A stretch of 64,000 bases of DNA, from contig NC_022571.1 of assembly GCF_000473995.1 (NCBI RefSeq), forward strand, positions 296,501 to 360,500. Direction: 5' to 3'. This document shows, in pieces, positions 39,041-49,058 of the stretch. Both the position numbers and the translations under genes were made by a program. The notes under the pieces are model-generated. The model was given only the letters and a program-made list of their open reading frames with translations, was not told where the DNA came from and ran no database searches. The DNA is from Clostridium saccharobutylicum DSM 13864 (GTDB lineage: Bacteria > Bacillota > Clostridia > Clostridiales > Clostridiaceae). Within the stretch, counting starts at the first letter, position 1, and each line of letters starts with the position of its first letter.

Positions 39041-39463
39041 ATGATTAAAATTAAGTTAGAGAAAAATAAAAGTGGAAAAATAATATTCAAATTGAAAGTT
39101 GCAGAAATTGATAGAAATAATATTTTATTGAAGCGAGCTCTTATGGAGGGGAAAGTCATTAAAGGAAATACTAGATTTAATTACGAAGTACCTTTAAGAT
39201 TCTTCATTCCTATATGTAATAATGTGGATAAGACTAAATTTAATTTAGATAATAAAAGTTTGTTATCTTATTTAGAGTTTTCTGATTATTATGATGAAAA
39301 TTATTATACGGAGATTGAGGCTACACCTAAGTATATGAAAAAATGGAGAGAAGAGGGCTGTCCAGATATTTATAGAATTACAATAGATAAAGAAACTTAT
39401 GACATAAAAAAGGAAGTGGCGTTTAAAAAGCCAACCATATCATTTGGGAAATTTAAATTATAG
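39041..39463 (+). CDS. Conserved-looking hypothetical protein upstream of 5-formyl-THF cyclo-ligase
   Basis: 140 residues, basic, soluble, with no signal peptide or membrane segment. It alternates strands and charged turns (IKLEKNKSGKIIFKLKVAEI at the N-terminus), and has an aromatic/acidic stretch YLEFSDYYDENYYTEIEATP near residue 85. I recognise no family. TGGTGAG lies six bases before ATG. The folate gene starts 12 bp after its stop, so the two are likely co-transcribed. Confidence 0.75.
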   Translation: MIKIKLEKNKSGKIIFKLKVAEIDRNNILLKRALMEGKVIKGNTRFNYEVPLRFFIPICNNVDKTKFNLDNKSLLSYLEFSDYYDENYYTEIEATPKYMKKWREEGCPDIYRITIDKETYDIKKEVAFKKPTISFGKFKL

Positions 39464-39475
39464 GGGGAGATTATT

Positions 39476-40057
39476 ATGGAGTTTTTAAAAGATAAAAAGT
39501 TGCTAAGAAAAGAAGTTTTAGATAGACGTAAGGATATAGATAAAAAAGAAAAAGAAAAGATGGATGAAATAATAGAAGAAAAATTATATGAAAGCAGTTA
39601 TTATAAAAATGCGAAAAATATATTTATTTATATTTCTTATGATTCGGAAATTAATACTAGAAATATAATAAACAATTCGCTAAAAGCAGGTAAGAAAATT
39701 TATGTTCCGCGAACTGAATTTAAAACAAAACTTATGGATGCAGTCGAAGTTACAACTTTGGATAATTTAACTAAGAGTTCATATGGAATTTTAGAACCTT
39801 CAATAGAAGAGTCAGCGATTGATCCAAATGAGTTAGATTTAATCATTGTTCCAGGAGTAGCATTTGATGAAAGTCATGGAAGAATGGGATATGGAGCAGG
39901 ATTTTACGATAGATATTTTAAGAGAATTAATGAGAAAAGCTTAAAGAAAATAACAAAGTTAGCAATGGCGTATGATTTTCAGGTAATAAATAAAGTCCCT
40001 ATGGACAAAGATGATGTGCCTGTTGATTGTATTTTTACTGAGAAAAGAGTTATTTAA
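39476..40057 (+). CDS. 5-formyltetrahydrofolate cyclo-ligase
   Basis: 193 residues, the usual size. The enzyme converts 5-formyl-THF and ATP to 5,10-methenyl-THF, recycling folate. The family signature GRMGYGAGFYDRYF lies near residues 139-152, with the ATP-binding basic N-terminus (KKLLRKEVLDRRKDI) and VPGVAFDESHGR before the signature. GGGGGAG lies eight bases before ATG. It is co-transcribed with the preceding hypothetical gene and followed by the large coiled-coil gene. Confidence 0.93.
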   Translation: MEFLKDKKLLRKEVLDRRKDIDKKEKEKMDEIIEEKLYESSYYKNAKNIFIYISYDSEINTRNIINNSLKAGKKIYVPRTEFKTKLMDAVEVTTLDNLTKSSYGILEPSIEESAIDPNELDLIIVPGVAFDESHGRMGYGAGFYDRYFKRINEKSLKKITKLAMAYDFQVINKVPMDKDDVPVDCIFTEKRVI

Positions 40058-40109
40058 TAATTAGAACTGTTCAAAATAATTCATAGAGCTTAAGATAAAG
40101 GTGGTAATT

Positions 40110-42737
40110 ATGAAATATATAGAGAGCAATTTTAGTTATTTAAGAGAAACTAAGTTTAAAAAGTACTATGATGAGTTAGTAAAGGCTGAATGTGCAGTAG
40201 AAAGGTTCCCTAGAATAAGCAAGATAATTATAAGAAGAGTGGTTGAGGATTTACTAAGATTTATAGCAAAAGAAAAAAATATAGATACTAATATTTGTAT
40301 GAATACTTTGATTCAAAATATTAAGTTTAATTTTGATTTTTTATTTCCACAAGAAATTTATAATAAAATTGACATAATACGATTTAATGGAAATGAACCA
40401 GTAGTTAATAATAATATACGTAATAGAATCATTAAGTCTCCAATACAACTGTTAGAAATTACACATAATATTCTGTGTTGCTATCTTAAAGAAACTGAAC
40501 CACAATCTATGATTAAGATTAAAGATTTAACGTTTACTGCTCCCACTACTATTGAATATGATAGAATAGAACTTAAAAAGCTTAGAAAAGAAATTTTATT
40601 AAGAAAAAATAAGATTGATGATTTAAGAATTAAGGTGATTGAGCTAGGAAATCAATCGAAGAGTATAAGAGAATTAACTAATATTATAATAGCGACAAGA
40701 GAAGAAAAAGTAAACTTGGAGAGTATGGAAAAAATATTAGTTAGTAAAATAAATAGATATAATATTGAGTTAGTTAATTTAGATGAAAACTATGAAATGT
40801 ATATAAAGGGTTTTAATCAATTAAAAAAAGAATGTTATGACAATAATGAATTGCTAATTATTAAAGAAGATCAACTCCTTAGAGCAGAGTTAGAAAATCA
40901 AGAAGTAAGAAATTTGATTAAAAGTTTAGAAGAACAGGATAGAGAAATAGCAAAACAAGTAGATATTATAGATGGGCAATTAGAGCAAATTAGAAAGTTA
41001 TATGAAAGCTCATTAAATAAAAGTAATACATATCAAGATATTATAGAAACAATAGAATTTTCATATGATGATAAACTTAAAACAGAGTTACAATTTCAAA
41101 AAACAAGTGTAAAAATGGAAGTTGAATTTGAGGATAGAAAGTTTAATGAAGTTATTGCTATATATAATAGAAACATAGATGATCTTAAAAGAAAGATAAA
41201 AATATTTAAAGAGATATTAAGTGAGAAGATTAAGAAGGAAATTAAATTTGAAGAATTTTATAGGGGATTTTTAAATCTAGATGGCAAGCAGCTTAGAATT
41301 ATATATTCAATGATAGTAAATAATAAAAAAACTCAGGTAGATAAATCTAAAGAATTGCTATTAAAAAAGGTAAATGAACAAAGCTTTAATGATTCTTTAA
41401 ATGAAAGATTAGAATCATTGAAAAATATAAGTGATGATAATATAAGATTATTTTTATACTATAAATTGATAAAAGTTGGGGATGTTCGATTTGGTTCAAT
41501 GTACAATAAAAGAAAATTCATTAATACATTGGATAGAATGATTGAAAAATCATATGGAATTTTAACTACTGAAAAAGAATTTAGGACTGGATATAATAAG
41601 CTGGAATCAATAGTTATGTATTATTTAGAAAAGGTAATGCGAAATTTAAAGAATAGATACAGTAATATACAGATACACGAAGAGCTTATTGATGATATCT
41701 TTAATGTTATTAGGATGTTGAATTCATGTGCAACAGAAATAATTCATAATAAGATTGATGTTAAAAGTGCTCCAGATGACATACTCAAAGCAGCAATAAA
41801 AAAAGAACCATTTGCATTTTTAGAGATTATAATAGATTTTGCAGGAATTGAATTATATTATAAGATTTGCAATATTATTTTTAAATTTTCTCAATTAATA
41901 GTAAAATCATATTCATCATCGTTAGTAAATAATGAGCTTTCACTATTAAGATTTTTAAATGGACCATTTCTTATGCTTGTATTTATGTCTAGCGAAGGTC
42001 CAATTTTAAATAAAAAACAAGATGAAAAATTATTAGCTCTTATAGTGATGGAAATATTAATTGTGGAATTTAATTCTAAAGATAAAAAAGTTGATTTAAT
42101 AAGATATGATAAAATGGTTGAACTTTGGAAACACAAACAACAAAAATATAATGATATTTTTATTGAGAAGCAAGACAAAGAACATGTTGTTAAGTTATTA
42201 TCGAAAGAAAGATGCGATTTAGAAATTAAGTATAATAAGGCCGTTGGAAATTATAATGAATTAAATTATATGTATAATAATTATAACGAAAAATTTAAAA
42301 GTATTGTTTTAAATTCAAATAAGGGTACACTTTTATCATCATATGCAAAATATATTGAGTTGATTGATAAAAAGCTAGAAGCAGAAAATCGTATTAGTGA
42401 AGCGAAAAGCAAGTTAGGAACATTTAAAAGTGTATTGTCACCAGAATTGTGGAAATCGCATAGTGATAAAATTCGTAGTGAATCTGAAATTGTTGAAGCA
42501 GAAAAAATGTTGATACTTGAAGCAAAAAATAGTCCGCATTTTCAAGAAGAGTATCAAGTTTTTGAAAAATTAAAAAAAGAGATCAGTAAAGCAAAGAACA
42601 TATTAGATGAAGAAAAACATAGTTTAGATGAAAAGATTGTGTCAATTAACGAATTGAAAAATAAAATTGATGAACTTGATAATCAGCTTAATATTATAAA
42701 GGATATATATGTTGATATGGAAGAAGGATATTATTAA
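40110..42737 (+). CDS. Large coiled-coil protein with a possible DUF4145-like N-terminus
   Basis: 875 residues, started at the ATG of MKYIESNFSYL, which has AAAGGTGG six bases upstream; a GTG nine bases earlier is in frame but less likely. The first 125 residues (SNFSYLRETKFKKYYDELVKA, with a helical RRVVEDLLRFIAKE) recall the DUF4145 domain that starts some restriction-system proteins. Then come long coiled coils at about 150-440 and 695-870, divided by a compact helical middle. No nuclease, ATPase or membrane motif is visible. The role could be structural or regulatory. It is an isolated gene. Confidence 0.6.
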   Translation: MKYIESNFSYLRETKFKKYYDELVKAECAVERFPRISKIIIRRVVEDLLRFIAKEKNIDTNICMNTLIQNIKFNFDFLFPQEIYNKIDIIRFNGNEPVVNNNIRNRIIKSPIQLLEITHNILCCYLKETEPQSMIKIKDLTFTAPTTIEYDRIELKKLRKEILLRKNKIDDLRIKVIELGNQSKSIRELTNIIIATREEKVNLESMEKILVSKINRYNIELVNLDENYEMYIKGFNQLKKECYDNNELLIIKEDQLLRAELENQEVRNLIKSLEEQDREIAKQVDIIDGQLEQIRKLYESSLNKSNTYQDIIETIEFSYDDKLKTELQFQKTSVKMEVEFEDRKFNEVIAIYNRNIDDLKRKIKIFKEILSEKIKKEIKFEEFYRGFLNLDGKQLRIIYSMIVNNKKTQVDKSKELLLKKVNEQSFNDSLNERLESLKNISDDNIRLFLYYKLIKVGDVRFGSMYNKRKFINTLDRMIEKSYGILTTEKEFRTGYNKLESIVMYYLEKVMRNLKNRYSNIQIHEELIDDIFNVIRMLNSCATEIIHNKIDVKSAPDDILKAAIKKEPFAFLEIIIDFAGIELYYKICNIIFKFSQLIVKSYSSSLVNNELSLLRFLNGPFLMLVFMSSEGPILNKKQDEKLLALIVMEILIVEFNSKDKKVDLIRYDKMVELWKHKQQKYNDIFIEKQDKEHVVKLLSKERCDLEIKYNKAVGNYNELNYMYNNYNEKFKSIVLNSNKGTLLSSYAKYIELIDKKLEAENRISEAKSKLGTFKSVLSPELWKSHSDKIRSESEIVEAEKMLILEAKNSPHFQEEYQVFEKLKKEISKAKNILDEEKHSLDEKIVSINELKNKIDELDNQLNIIKDIYVDMEEGYY

Positions 42738-42886
42738 GTACAAAATTATCTACCTATGATTACGAATGTTTAAAAATATTGGAGTTTATTTATTAAATTG
42801 TATATAATTAATATAAACAATTAACGTATTAATAATTTAATATGAAATTAAAGTTTATTATATTTACAATTTTAGGAGGGCTATAT

Positions 42887-44152
42887 ATGAAAATTGAAAC
42901 AAAATGCTTACATGAAGGCTATAAGCCTCAAAATGGGGATCCGGTAGCATTACCAATATATCAAAGTATTACATATAGATATGATAATGCAGATGAAATC
43001 GGAAAATTATTTGATTTAACATCTTCTGGACATATGTATTCACGTATATCTAATCCAACAGTTGCAGCAGTTGAAGAAAAAATAGCAGCATTGGAAGGTG
43101 GCGTAGCTGCTCTTTGTACAACATCAGGTCAAGCAGCTGCATTAATAAGTATATTAAATATTCTTAGTGCAGGAGATCACATAGTAAGTGTTTCTACTAT
43201 ATATGGAGGAACAATTAATCTTTTTGCAGTAACACTTAAAAAGTTTGGAATAGAGTGTACATTTGTTGATGCTGAAGCATCTGAAGAAGAAATACAAAAA
43301 GCATTTAAAGAAAATACTAAGGTTGTTTTTGGAGAAACTATTGCTAATCCTGCGATTGCTATATTCGATATTGAAAAGTTTGCAAATATTGCACACAAAA
43401 ATAATGTTCCGCTTATTATAGATAATACATTTGCAACTCCAATTCTTTGTAGGCCTATAGAATTTGGAGCAGATATAGTTATTCATTCAACAAGTAAATA
43501 CATGGATGGACACGCGGTTCAAATTGGTGGTGTAATCGTAGATAGTGGAAAGTTTGATTGGACGAATGGAAAATTTCCAGAGTTTACAGAACCAGATGCA
43601 TCCTATCATGGAATTGTATATACTGAAAAATTTGGAAATGCAGTATATATCACAAAAGCAAGAGTTCAATTGATGAGAGATATTGGAGCATATCCATCTG
43701 CAAATGCAGCATTTCTTTTGAATTTAGGACTTGAAAGTTTACCTGTTAGAATTGAAAAACATTGTAGAAATGCAGAAGCAGTAGCAGAGTTTTTAAATTC
43801 AAATGGTAAGGTGGAATTTGTAAACTATCCAACAATTAAATGCAATAAATATAACGATTTAGCAAAGAAGTATTTGCCAAATGGATGTAGTGGAGTAATT
43901 TCATTTTCAATAAAAGGTGATCGTGATGATGCTATCAGATTTATGAATAGCTTAAAATTAATAGAAAATGTAGTTCATGTTGCAGATATTCGCACATCTG
44001 TACTTCATCCAGCAAGTTCAACTCATCGTCAGCTTACAGATGAACAGCTTGTAGCAGCAGGAATAACACCAGGACTTATAAGAATATCAGTGGGGCTTGA
44101 AAATATTGATGATATTATAGAAGATATAAAACAAGCATTGGAGCAAGTTTAG
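42887..44152 (+). CDS. metY: O-acetylhomoserine sulfhydrylase (Cys/Met-metabolism PLP enzyme)
   Basis: 421 residues, started at the ATG of MKIETKCLHEG, which has GGAGGG seven bases upstream; an earlier ATG 15 codons back has no ribosome site. It forms homocysteine from O-acetylhomoserine and sulfide. PLP motifs: SGQAAALISILN near 75, the ring-stacking Tyr in IYGGTINLF near 100, DNTFATP near 185, and the Schiff-base Lys in HSTSKYMDGH near 205. The ending (RISVGLENIDDIIEDIKQAL) is standard. The cystathionine-gamma-synthase relatives cannot be excluded, but length and sequence favour this one. Confidence 0.9.
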   Translation: MKIETKCLHEGYKPQNGDPVALPIYQSITYRYDNADEIGKLFDLTSSGHMYSRISNPTVAAVEEKIAALEGGVAALCTTSGQAAALISILNILSAGDHIVSVSTIYGGTINLFAVTLKKFGIECTFVDAEASEEEIQKAFKENTKVVFGETIANPAIAIFDIEKFANIAHKNNVPLIIDNTFATPILCRPIEFGADIVIHSTSKYMDGHAVQIGGVIVDSGKFDWTNGKFPEFTEPDASYHGIVYTEKFGNAVYITKARVQLMRDIGAYPSANAAFLLNLGLESLPVRIEKHCRNAEAVAEFLNSNGKVEFVNYPTIKCNKYNDLAKKYLPNGCSGVISFSIKGDRDDAIRFMNSLKLIENVVHVADIRTSVLHPASSTHRQLTDEQLVAAGITPGLIRISVGLENIDDIIEDIKQALEQV

Positions 44153-44230
44153 GCACATGAAAATAAATAACAGGCCCAAAACTGTCATTAATATTTTTCA
44201 TCAGGCAAGTAAGTAAAGTGTCATAATAAT
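44152..44230. repeat. Untranslated-region repeat, copy 1
   Basis: GCACATGAAAATAAATAAC, then TTTTTCATCAGGCAAG. Closely similar sequences lie at 51427-51492 and, in part, at 54880. Probably an RNA-level hairpin element placed at gene ends. Confidence 0.6.
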
Positions 44231-44245
44231 AGAACTATTATAAGA

Positions 44246-44293
44246 AAAAAGTTGTTATACGAGCTAATCTATTAGCTGTATAACAACTTTTTT
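44246..44293. terminator. Bidirectional terminator between metY and thrS
   Basis: AAAAAGTTGTTATAC pairs with GTATAACAACTTTTT, enclosing a smaller GAGCTAAT/ATTAGCT hairpin. T-runs occur on both strands, so it can serve the two convergent genes. Confidence 0.85.
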
Positions 44294-44305
44294 AATATAC
44301 TTTAA

Positions 44306-46237
44306 TTATCTTTCTTTATTAGCTATTTCCGCTACAATTCTTTGGATGAATGCATCTAACTTAATAGCACCTTCATCATCATTTTTTCTGCTTCTTACAG
44401 AAACTTCATTGTTTGCAGCTTCCTTTTCACCAACAACTAAGATGTAAGGAGTTCTTTCAAGTCTTGCTTCTCTAATCTTGTAACCAATCTTTTCAGCTCT
44501 ATAGTCAGCTTCAACTCTAACGCCTTTATTTCTTAATGCTTTTGTAACTGATTCAGCATAATCGTTGTATTTATCCGAGATTGGTAATACTTTTGCTTGA
44601 ACTGGAGAAAGCCAAGTAGGGAATGCACCAGCATATTCTTCTATAAGCATTGCAAGTGTTCTTTCGTAACATCCAATTGATGATCTATGAATTATATATG
44701 GACGTTTTTTTTCTCCATTTTTATCTATATAGCTCATATCAAATCTTTCAGCTAAAGCAAAGTCAATTTGAACTGTAAATAATGTATCTTCTTTGCCATG
44801 AACGTTTCTAAATTGTAAATCAAGCTTTGGACCATAGAAAGCAGCTTCATCATCAGCTTCAACATAATCAATCTTTAAGTGATTTAAAATATTTCTCATT
44901 GTATCTTGAGTTTTGTTCCAAGCATCAGGATCGTTAATATATTTCTCAGTATTGTTTGGATCCCATTTAGAAAATCTATAAGTTATTTTTTCAGAAATTC
45001 CTAAAGTATTCATTATATATTGAATTAATTCAATAACACCTTTAAATTCGTCTTCTAATTGTTCAGGAGTAACAATTAAATGTCCATCAGCTAAAGTGAA
45101 TTGTCTAACTCTTATAAGACCGTGCATTTCTCCAGAAGATTCATTTCTGAATAGAGTAGAAGTTTCACCATATCTTAGTGGAAGATCTCTGTAACTGTGT
45201 TGTTCAGCATTGTATATAGTGTATTGGAATGGGCAAGTCATTGGTCTTAAAGCAAATACTTCATCGTCCTTTTCCTCATCACCTAATACAAACATACCAT
45301 CTTTATAATGATCCCAGTGACCAGAAATCTTATATAAATCACTTTTGGCCATTAATGGAGTTTTAGTTAAAAGGTATCCTCTTTTTTCTTCTTCATCTTC
45401 AACCCATCTTTGAAGAGTTTGAACTATCTTAGCTCCTTTTGGCATTAGTAAAGGAAGTCCTTGACCTACATTTTCGTCAGTTGTGAATAGTTTTAATTCT
45501 CTACCAAGTTTATTATGATCTCTTTTTTTAGCTTCTTCTAAAGCTTCTAGGAAAGCTTCTAAATCTGATTTCTTTAAGAAAGCAGTACCATAGATTCTAG
45601 TAAGCATTTTATTCTTTTCGTCACCTTTCCAGTAAGCACCAGCACTTCTAGTAAGTTTGATTGCTTTAACTGGTTTTAATGAAATAAGGTGAGGACCGGC
45701 ACATAAATCAGTAAATTCACCCATTTTATAGAATGAAATTATTTCATTTTCAGGTAGATCATTTATTAATTCTACTTTGTATGGTTCATCTTTCATTAAT
45801 TCTAAAGCTTCATTTCTTGGAAGTTCAAATCTTTCTATAGAAGGATTTTCTTTAATTATCTTTTGCATTTCAGCTTCAAGTTTTTCTAAGTTAGCAGAAG
45901 TAAAAGCAGCATCTCTATCAAAATCGTAGTAGAATCCATTAGCAATAGAAGGTCCTATAGCTAATTTTGTTTCAGGGAATAATCTTTTTACAGCATAAGC
46001 TAATACATGTGAGATGCTGTGTCTTAATGCATCTTTACCTTCTTGAGAATCGAATGTGCATATGCTTAATTCAACATCCTCATTAATTTCTTTTCTAAGA
46101 TCACAAACTGTACCATTAACAATTCCACAACAAGCATTTCTAGCTAAACCTTCACTGATTGATTTAGCAATGTCATAAACAGATAATCCAGATTCGAATT
46201 CTTTAACCGAACCATCTTTTAAAGTTATTTTTATCAT
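44306..46237 (-). CDS. thrS: Threonyl-tRNA synthetase
   Basis: 643 residues, started at the ATG of MIKITLKDGS, which has GGAG eight bases upstream; an in-frame start 13 codons earlier is less likely. It charges tRNA-Thr. Domains in order: TGS (1-60), editing domain with HSISHVLAY near 74-82 and LCAGPHLIS near 185 (zinc-like and Ser-editing residues), class II catalytic core with motif 2 (RNESSGEMHGLIRVRQF) and motif 3 (GCYERTLAMLIEEY), and the anticodon-binding domain. Regulated by the T-box leader upstream. It is convergent with metY. Confidence 0.97.
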   Translation of the reverse strand: MIKITLKDGSVKEFESGLSVYDIAKSISEGLARNACCGIVNGTVCDLRKEINEDVELSICTFDSQEGKDALRHSISHVLAYAVKRLFPETKLAIGPSIANGFYYDFDRDAAFTSANLEKLEAEMQKIIKENPSIERFELPRNEALELMKDEPYKVELINDLPENEIISFYKMGEFTDLCAGPHLISLKPVKAIKLTRSAGAYWKGDEKNKMLTRIYGTAFLKKSDLEAFLEALEEAKKRDHNKLGRELKLFTTDENVGQGLPLLMPKGAKIVQTLQRWVEDEEEKRGYLLTKTPLMAKSDLYKISGHWDHYKDGMFVLGDEEKDDEVFALRPMTCPFQYTIYNAEQHSYRDLPLRYGETSTLFRNESSGEMHGLIRVRQFTLADGHLIVTPEQLEDEFKGVIELIQYIMNTLGISEKITYRFSKWDPNNTEKYINDPDAWNKTQDTMRNILNHLKIDYVEADDEAAFYGPKLDLQFRNVHGKEDTLFTVQIDFALAERFDMSYIDKNGEKKRPYIIHRSSIGCYERTLAMLIEEYAGAFPTWLSPVQAKVLPISDKYNDYAESVTKALRNKGVRVEADYRAEKIGYKIREARLERTPYILVVGEKEAANNEVSVRSRKNDDEGAIKLDAFIQRIVAEIANKER

Positions 46238-46339
46238 TTTTAAATCTCCTCTCAATATAAAAAGTATAATTATCATAGTTTTATAGTCGTTAGATGTTTA
46301 GAATTATGATATAAGACCTAAAATTACATTTGAATTTTA

Positions 46340-46645
46340 AAAATTGCAAATAAAAAACTCCATCTCTAAAAATATAGAGACGAAGTAAAATCCGTGGTTC
46401 CACTCTAATTACCTAAATGAAATAAATATTATAATTAAAATACAATTAAAGTATAGAAATTAAACTAATACTTAATTCTAATATAGGTCACTTAAAATTA
46501 TCGTAACGTGATAATAACGGGCTTTATTAAGGCCACTCAGAGGTGGTTTTCAGTCTAAATTTATTTAAGAATAATCACACCAATATATTCTCTCTCTGCA
46601 AATAAGATTTTAGCTTACTGTCCTCATCAACGTGTTAGCTTATAT
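46340..46645 (-). ncRNA. T-box riboswitch leader of thrS
   Basis: On the minus strand this leader contains the T-box core AGAGTGGAACCACGG near 46385-46405, preceded by a long Stem I region (TGATGAGGACAGTAAG near 46615-46630). The attenuator hairpin GTCTCTATATTTTTAGAGAT plus a T-run lies near 46350-46380. The specifier is probably ACC (Thr), within GAAAACCACC near 46545. Uncharged tRNA-Thr pairs with specifier and T-box bulge and prevents termination, so thrS is turned on by Thr starvation. Confidence 0.9.
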
Positions 46646-47069
46646 TATTTTTTATTATAATCACTTGAATTTTTTCTGTCAACAAGATATTAGAAAAAAT
46701 ATTAAAAACTTATTATATATATTTACAATATATGACAAGTGTATATAATAAGTTTACTACTATGGAAATAAGACACAATCAAAAAAACATAACCAGTATG
46801 TGTGCATGTTTTTTGCTATATTCGGTTATAATTTTCTTTCATGTGATCAATATATAAGTTCTAAAAAGATTGTTCATCAAACCTAAATTTCTACTTTTAT
46901 AAATATTAAATTAGTAATCGTACTAATTATGAATTTTATTAATGAGAACTTATATATAAATCTAATAATCAATAGAATATAGATCTGATAAGGATATTAA
47001 AACAATTATGTAAAAAAATTCAAAAAATATATTGATTTAGTTACTAAAAAAGAGTTATAATATTGCTAT
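46646..47069. other. Intergenic region between the thrS leader and the tRNA genes
   Basis: No ORF seen. It should contain the thrS promoter (minus) and the tRNA promoter (plus). AT-rich throughout. Confidence 0.5.
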
Positions 47070-47154
47070 GCAGATGTGGCGGAATTGGCAGACGCACTAG
47101 ACTTAGGATCTAGCGCCTTTCGGTGTAAGGGTTCGACTCCCTTCATCTGCACCA
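47070..47154 (+). tRNA. tRNA-Leu (anticodon TAG)
   Basis: 85 bases. Acceptor arms GCAGATG and CATCTGC pair, with ACCA encoded at the end. The anticodon stem-loop CTAGACTTAGGATCTAG gives TAG, reading CUA codons. The long variable arm (GCGCCTTTCGGTGT) is typical of class II tRNA-Leu. Confidence 0.95.
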
Positions 47155-47161
47155 ATTTTAT

Positions 47162-47236
47162 GCGGAAGTGACTCAACGGTAGAGTGTCACCTTCCCAAGG
47201 TGAACGTTGCGGGTTCGAATCCCGTCTTTCGCTCCA
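47162..47236 (+). tRNA. tRNA-Gly (anticodon CCC)
   Basis: 75 bases. Acceptor GCGGAAG pairs with CTTTCGC (one G-T), and TCCA ends the gene. The anticodon loop TTCCCAA within TCACC...GGTGA gives CCC, reading GGG. GTTCGAATC is the T-loop. It lies seven bases after tRNA-Leu, so the two form one transcript. Confidence 0.93.
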
Positions 47237-47266
47237 AAATCAAATTAATATAGAAATAAATTAAAG

Positions 47267-47297
47267 AAGGACTTCCCTTATAATTGGAGGTCCTTTT
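47267..47297 (+). terminator. Terminator after the tRNA pair
   Basis: AAGGACTTCC (47267-47276) pairs with GGAGGTCCTT (47286-47295) around a nine-base loop, with TT and an AT-rich tail. Confidence 0.7.
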
Positions 47298-47374
47298 AAA
47301 TTTGTGGATTTAAAGTACTAATTTAATAAAGCTCAATAACTAAGGCATATTAAAAAATTATATACTTGAAAGCT

Positions 47375-47821
47375 TTAATCCATATTTTTGATAAGTTTAT
47401 CTAAAGTCAAATTAACAATCATTTCTTCAGAATAAAATTTTTCGCCCATAATTTTAAAGATTACATCAGATTTTTTATAACCTTCTTTATAAAGTTTTAA
47501 ATTTTTAGTTATTCTTTTAAGTGTATTTTTTGGTATATTTAATTGTAATGCTAATTCTTTAAAAGAATAGTAATCTTTTTTTAGAATATCAAAAAGTTTG
47601 TTTTGAAGATCTAGCTTGTACCTAAGATCAACCTCTTTACAATGATGAGGACCATATTTTCCTCTATGATGATATGGGCATAAATATTTGTAATTTAATT
47701 GTATATCAAGGCCACCTTCACTTCTATGAATGATATGATGTATGTCAGCAGGGGCGTTGCATATTTCACATAAAGCCAATAAATCATCCTCCTCAGAATT
47801 CATCTTATAGATTTCAGCCAT
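47375..47821 (-). CDS. HNH-type nuclease-like protein with C-terminal helix-turn-helix
   Basis: 148 residues. The N-terminal part has two Cys pairs around the HNH-like core: CEICN, HHIIHRSEGG, then YLCPYHHRGKYGPHHC, which resembles the zinc-bearing HNH endonuclease fold. From about residue 90 to 120 a helix-turn-helix (SFKELALQLNIPKNTLKRIT) looks like a DNA-binding module. Its cellular role is unknown; related small proteins occur as phage-like or stand-alone HNH genes. It has no clear ribosome site; MAEIYKMN is the likely start. It is isolated. Confidence 0.75.
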   Translation of the reverse strand: MAEIYKMNSEEDDLLALCEICNAPADIHHIIHRSEGGLDIQLNYKYLCPYHHRGKYGPHHCKEVDLRYKLDLQNKLFDILKKDYYSFKELALQLNIPKNTLKRITKNLKLYKEGYKKSDVIFKIMGEKFYSEEMIVNLTLDKLIKNMD

Positions 47822-48150
47822 AAGATATTTAAAATAAAAAGAGTCATTATAACTAAAATTATATCAATAATTTTATATTTTTTCTAAATGAAAAATTTAG
47901 AAAAAATATAGAACTTAATTTAATATTATAAGTTAAGTTTTGGTAAATATCAATTTTTATATTTATTATAAAAAAAATACTATATGGTAATAAAATACAG
48001 TAAAGTGGGTAATATATTATATAGAAGATTATTTTGTAAACATAAATGTTTTATGGAATTTTAAAATTTAGTATAACATACTATATATTATAGTATATAA
48101 AAGATATTGTTAATATATAGTATAAAATATATATTAGGAAGGTGATTAAA
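47822..48150. other. Intergenic region between divergent HNH and hypothetical genes
   Basis: Very AT-rich; no ORF. It should contain promoters for both divergent genes. Confidence 0.5.
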
Positions 48151-48825
48151 ATGGTGGAAAACTATAATTCTTTTGATTATTGGGAAAAAGTTATTGATGC
48201 AAACAAAACAATAAGAGGGCATATATTTATGCAAGAATTACCTAATGAAAATAGTATCTATTTCCATACTCTTATATTTAGTAAGAAAACTGGAATAAAT
48301 AGTATATGGGGATACTTTCCTAATGTGAGAAGTTTACTTGGATATATTCAATATTCATTTTTACAAGAAGCATTTTATAAATGGATTTATGGTAGAGAAA
48401 CATTAGTAACTAAGATTCCATATGTTACTGTTGAAAAAATTATTTCCGAAGGAGAACGTAAGAATAAAATATCTAAAGACGCAGCAGCTAGTATGAGATA
48501 TGAATATAGACTTTTGAATCACCTTTGGAATATGCCATCAAAAAAAGTTAAAATAGAATTAAAAAAATTTATTTCTGCTTTTAATAAAAGATGGATTGGA
48601 GACAAAAATGGATTTTTATATATAAAGGTTTTCAAAACACCAGAAGAACTTGGTGATTTGGTAATTTCCTCTTCTCTTTTTACGAGTACAGAAGAGGAAT
48701 TACAGGATAAAATAGGAATGACAATAGATGAGTGGAAAAATGTTTGTAGTACAGCTATAAAAGATACTGATAATGGTAAAATATTTAGAAATATTTTATT
48801 AAAAAAATTAAGTGAAGTATTTTAG
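48151..48825 (+). CDS. Hypothetical protein
   Basis: 224 residues, started at the ATG of MVENYNSFDYW, which has AGGAAGGTG seven bases upstream. It is soluble, with aromatic-rich segments (ENSIYFHTLIF, NSIWGYFPNVRSLLGYIQYSF) and a basic helical middle (KKVKIELKKFISAFNKRWIG). I recognise no family. No neighbours share its strand, so it stands alone between an HNH-type gene and the palindromic element near 49.1 kb. Confidence 0.75.
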   Translation: MVENYNSFDYWEKVIDANKTIRGHIFMQELPNENSIYFHTLIFSKKTGINSIWGYFPNVRSLLGYIQYSFLQEAFYKWIYGRETLVTKIPYVTVEKIISEGERKNKISKDAAASMRYEYRLLNHLWNMPSKKVKIELKKFISAFNKRWIGDKNGFLYIKVFKTPEELGDLVISSSLFTSTEEELQDKIGMTIDEWKNVCSTAIKDTDNGKIFRNILLKKLSEVF

Positions 48826-48925
48826 AAAATTTAATAAATAACAAATTATATTGATTAGTTATTTAAATTTTACTGGTATAATCAAAAAACACAATTATAA
48901 CTTTGAAATGTATTCTAAATCAAAA

Positions 48926-48981
48926 AAATGGTACTCTTTTGTGTAGTTACATTTAGTAACTAATACAAAAGAGTACCATTT
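48926..48981. repeat. Long terminator-like palindrome
   Basis: AAATGGTACTCTTTTGT (48926-48942) pairs perfectly with ACAAAAGAGTACCATTT (48965-48981), with inner TAGTTAC/GTAACTA. It may terminate transcription in both directions. Confidence 0.65.
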
Positions 48982-49058
48982 CTATTACATGATAAATTTA
49001 CATATAGGGTTACTCGTTGAGAATTAAACTTATAATATTAGAATGTATTTCCATACTA

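Noticed and set aside
43154..43669. Minus-strand ORFs inside metY
   Set aside because: Reverse-strand shadows of a clear PLP enzyme gene.
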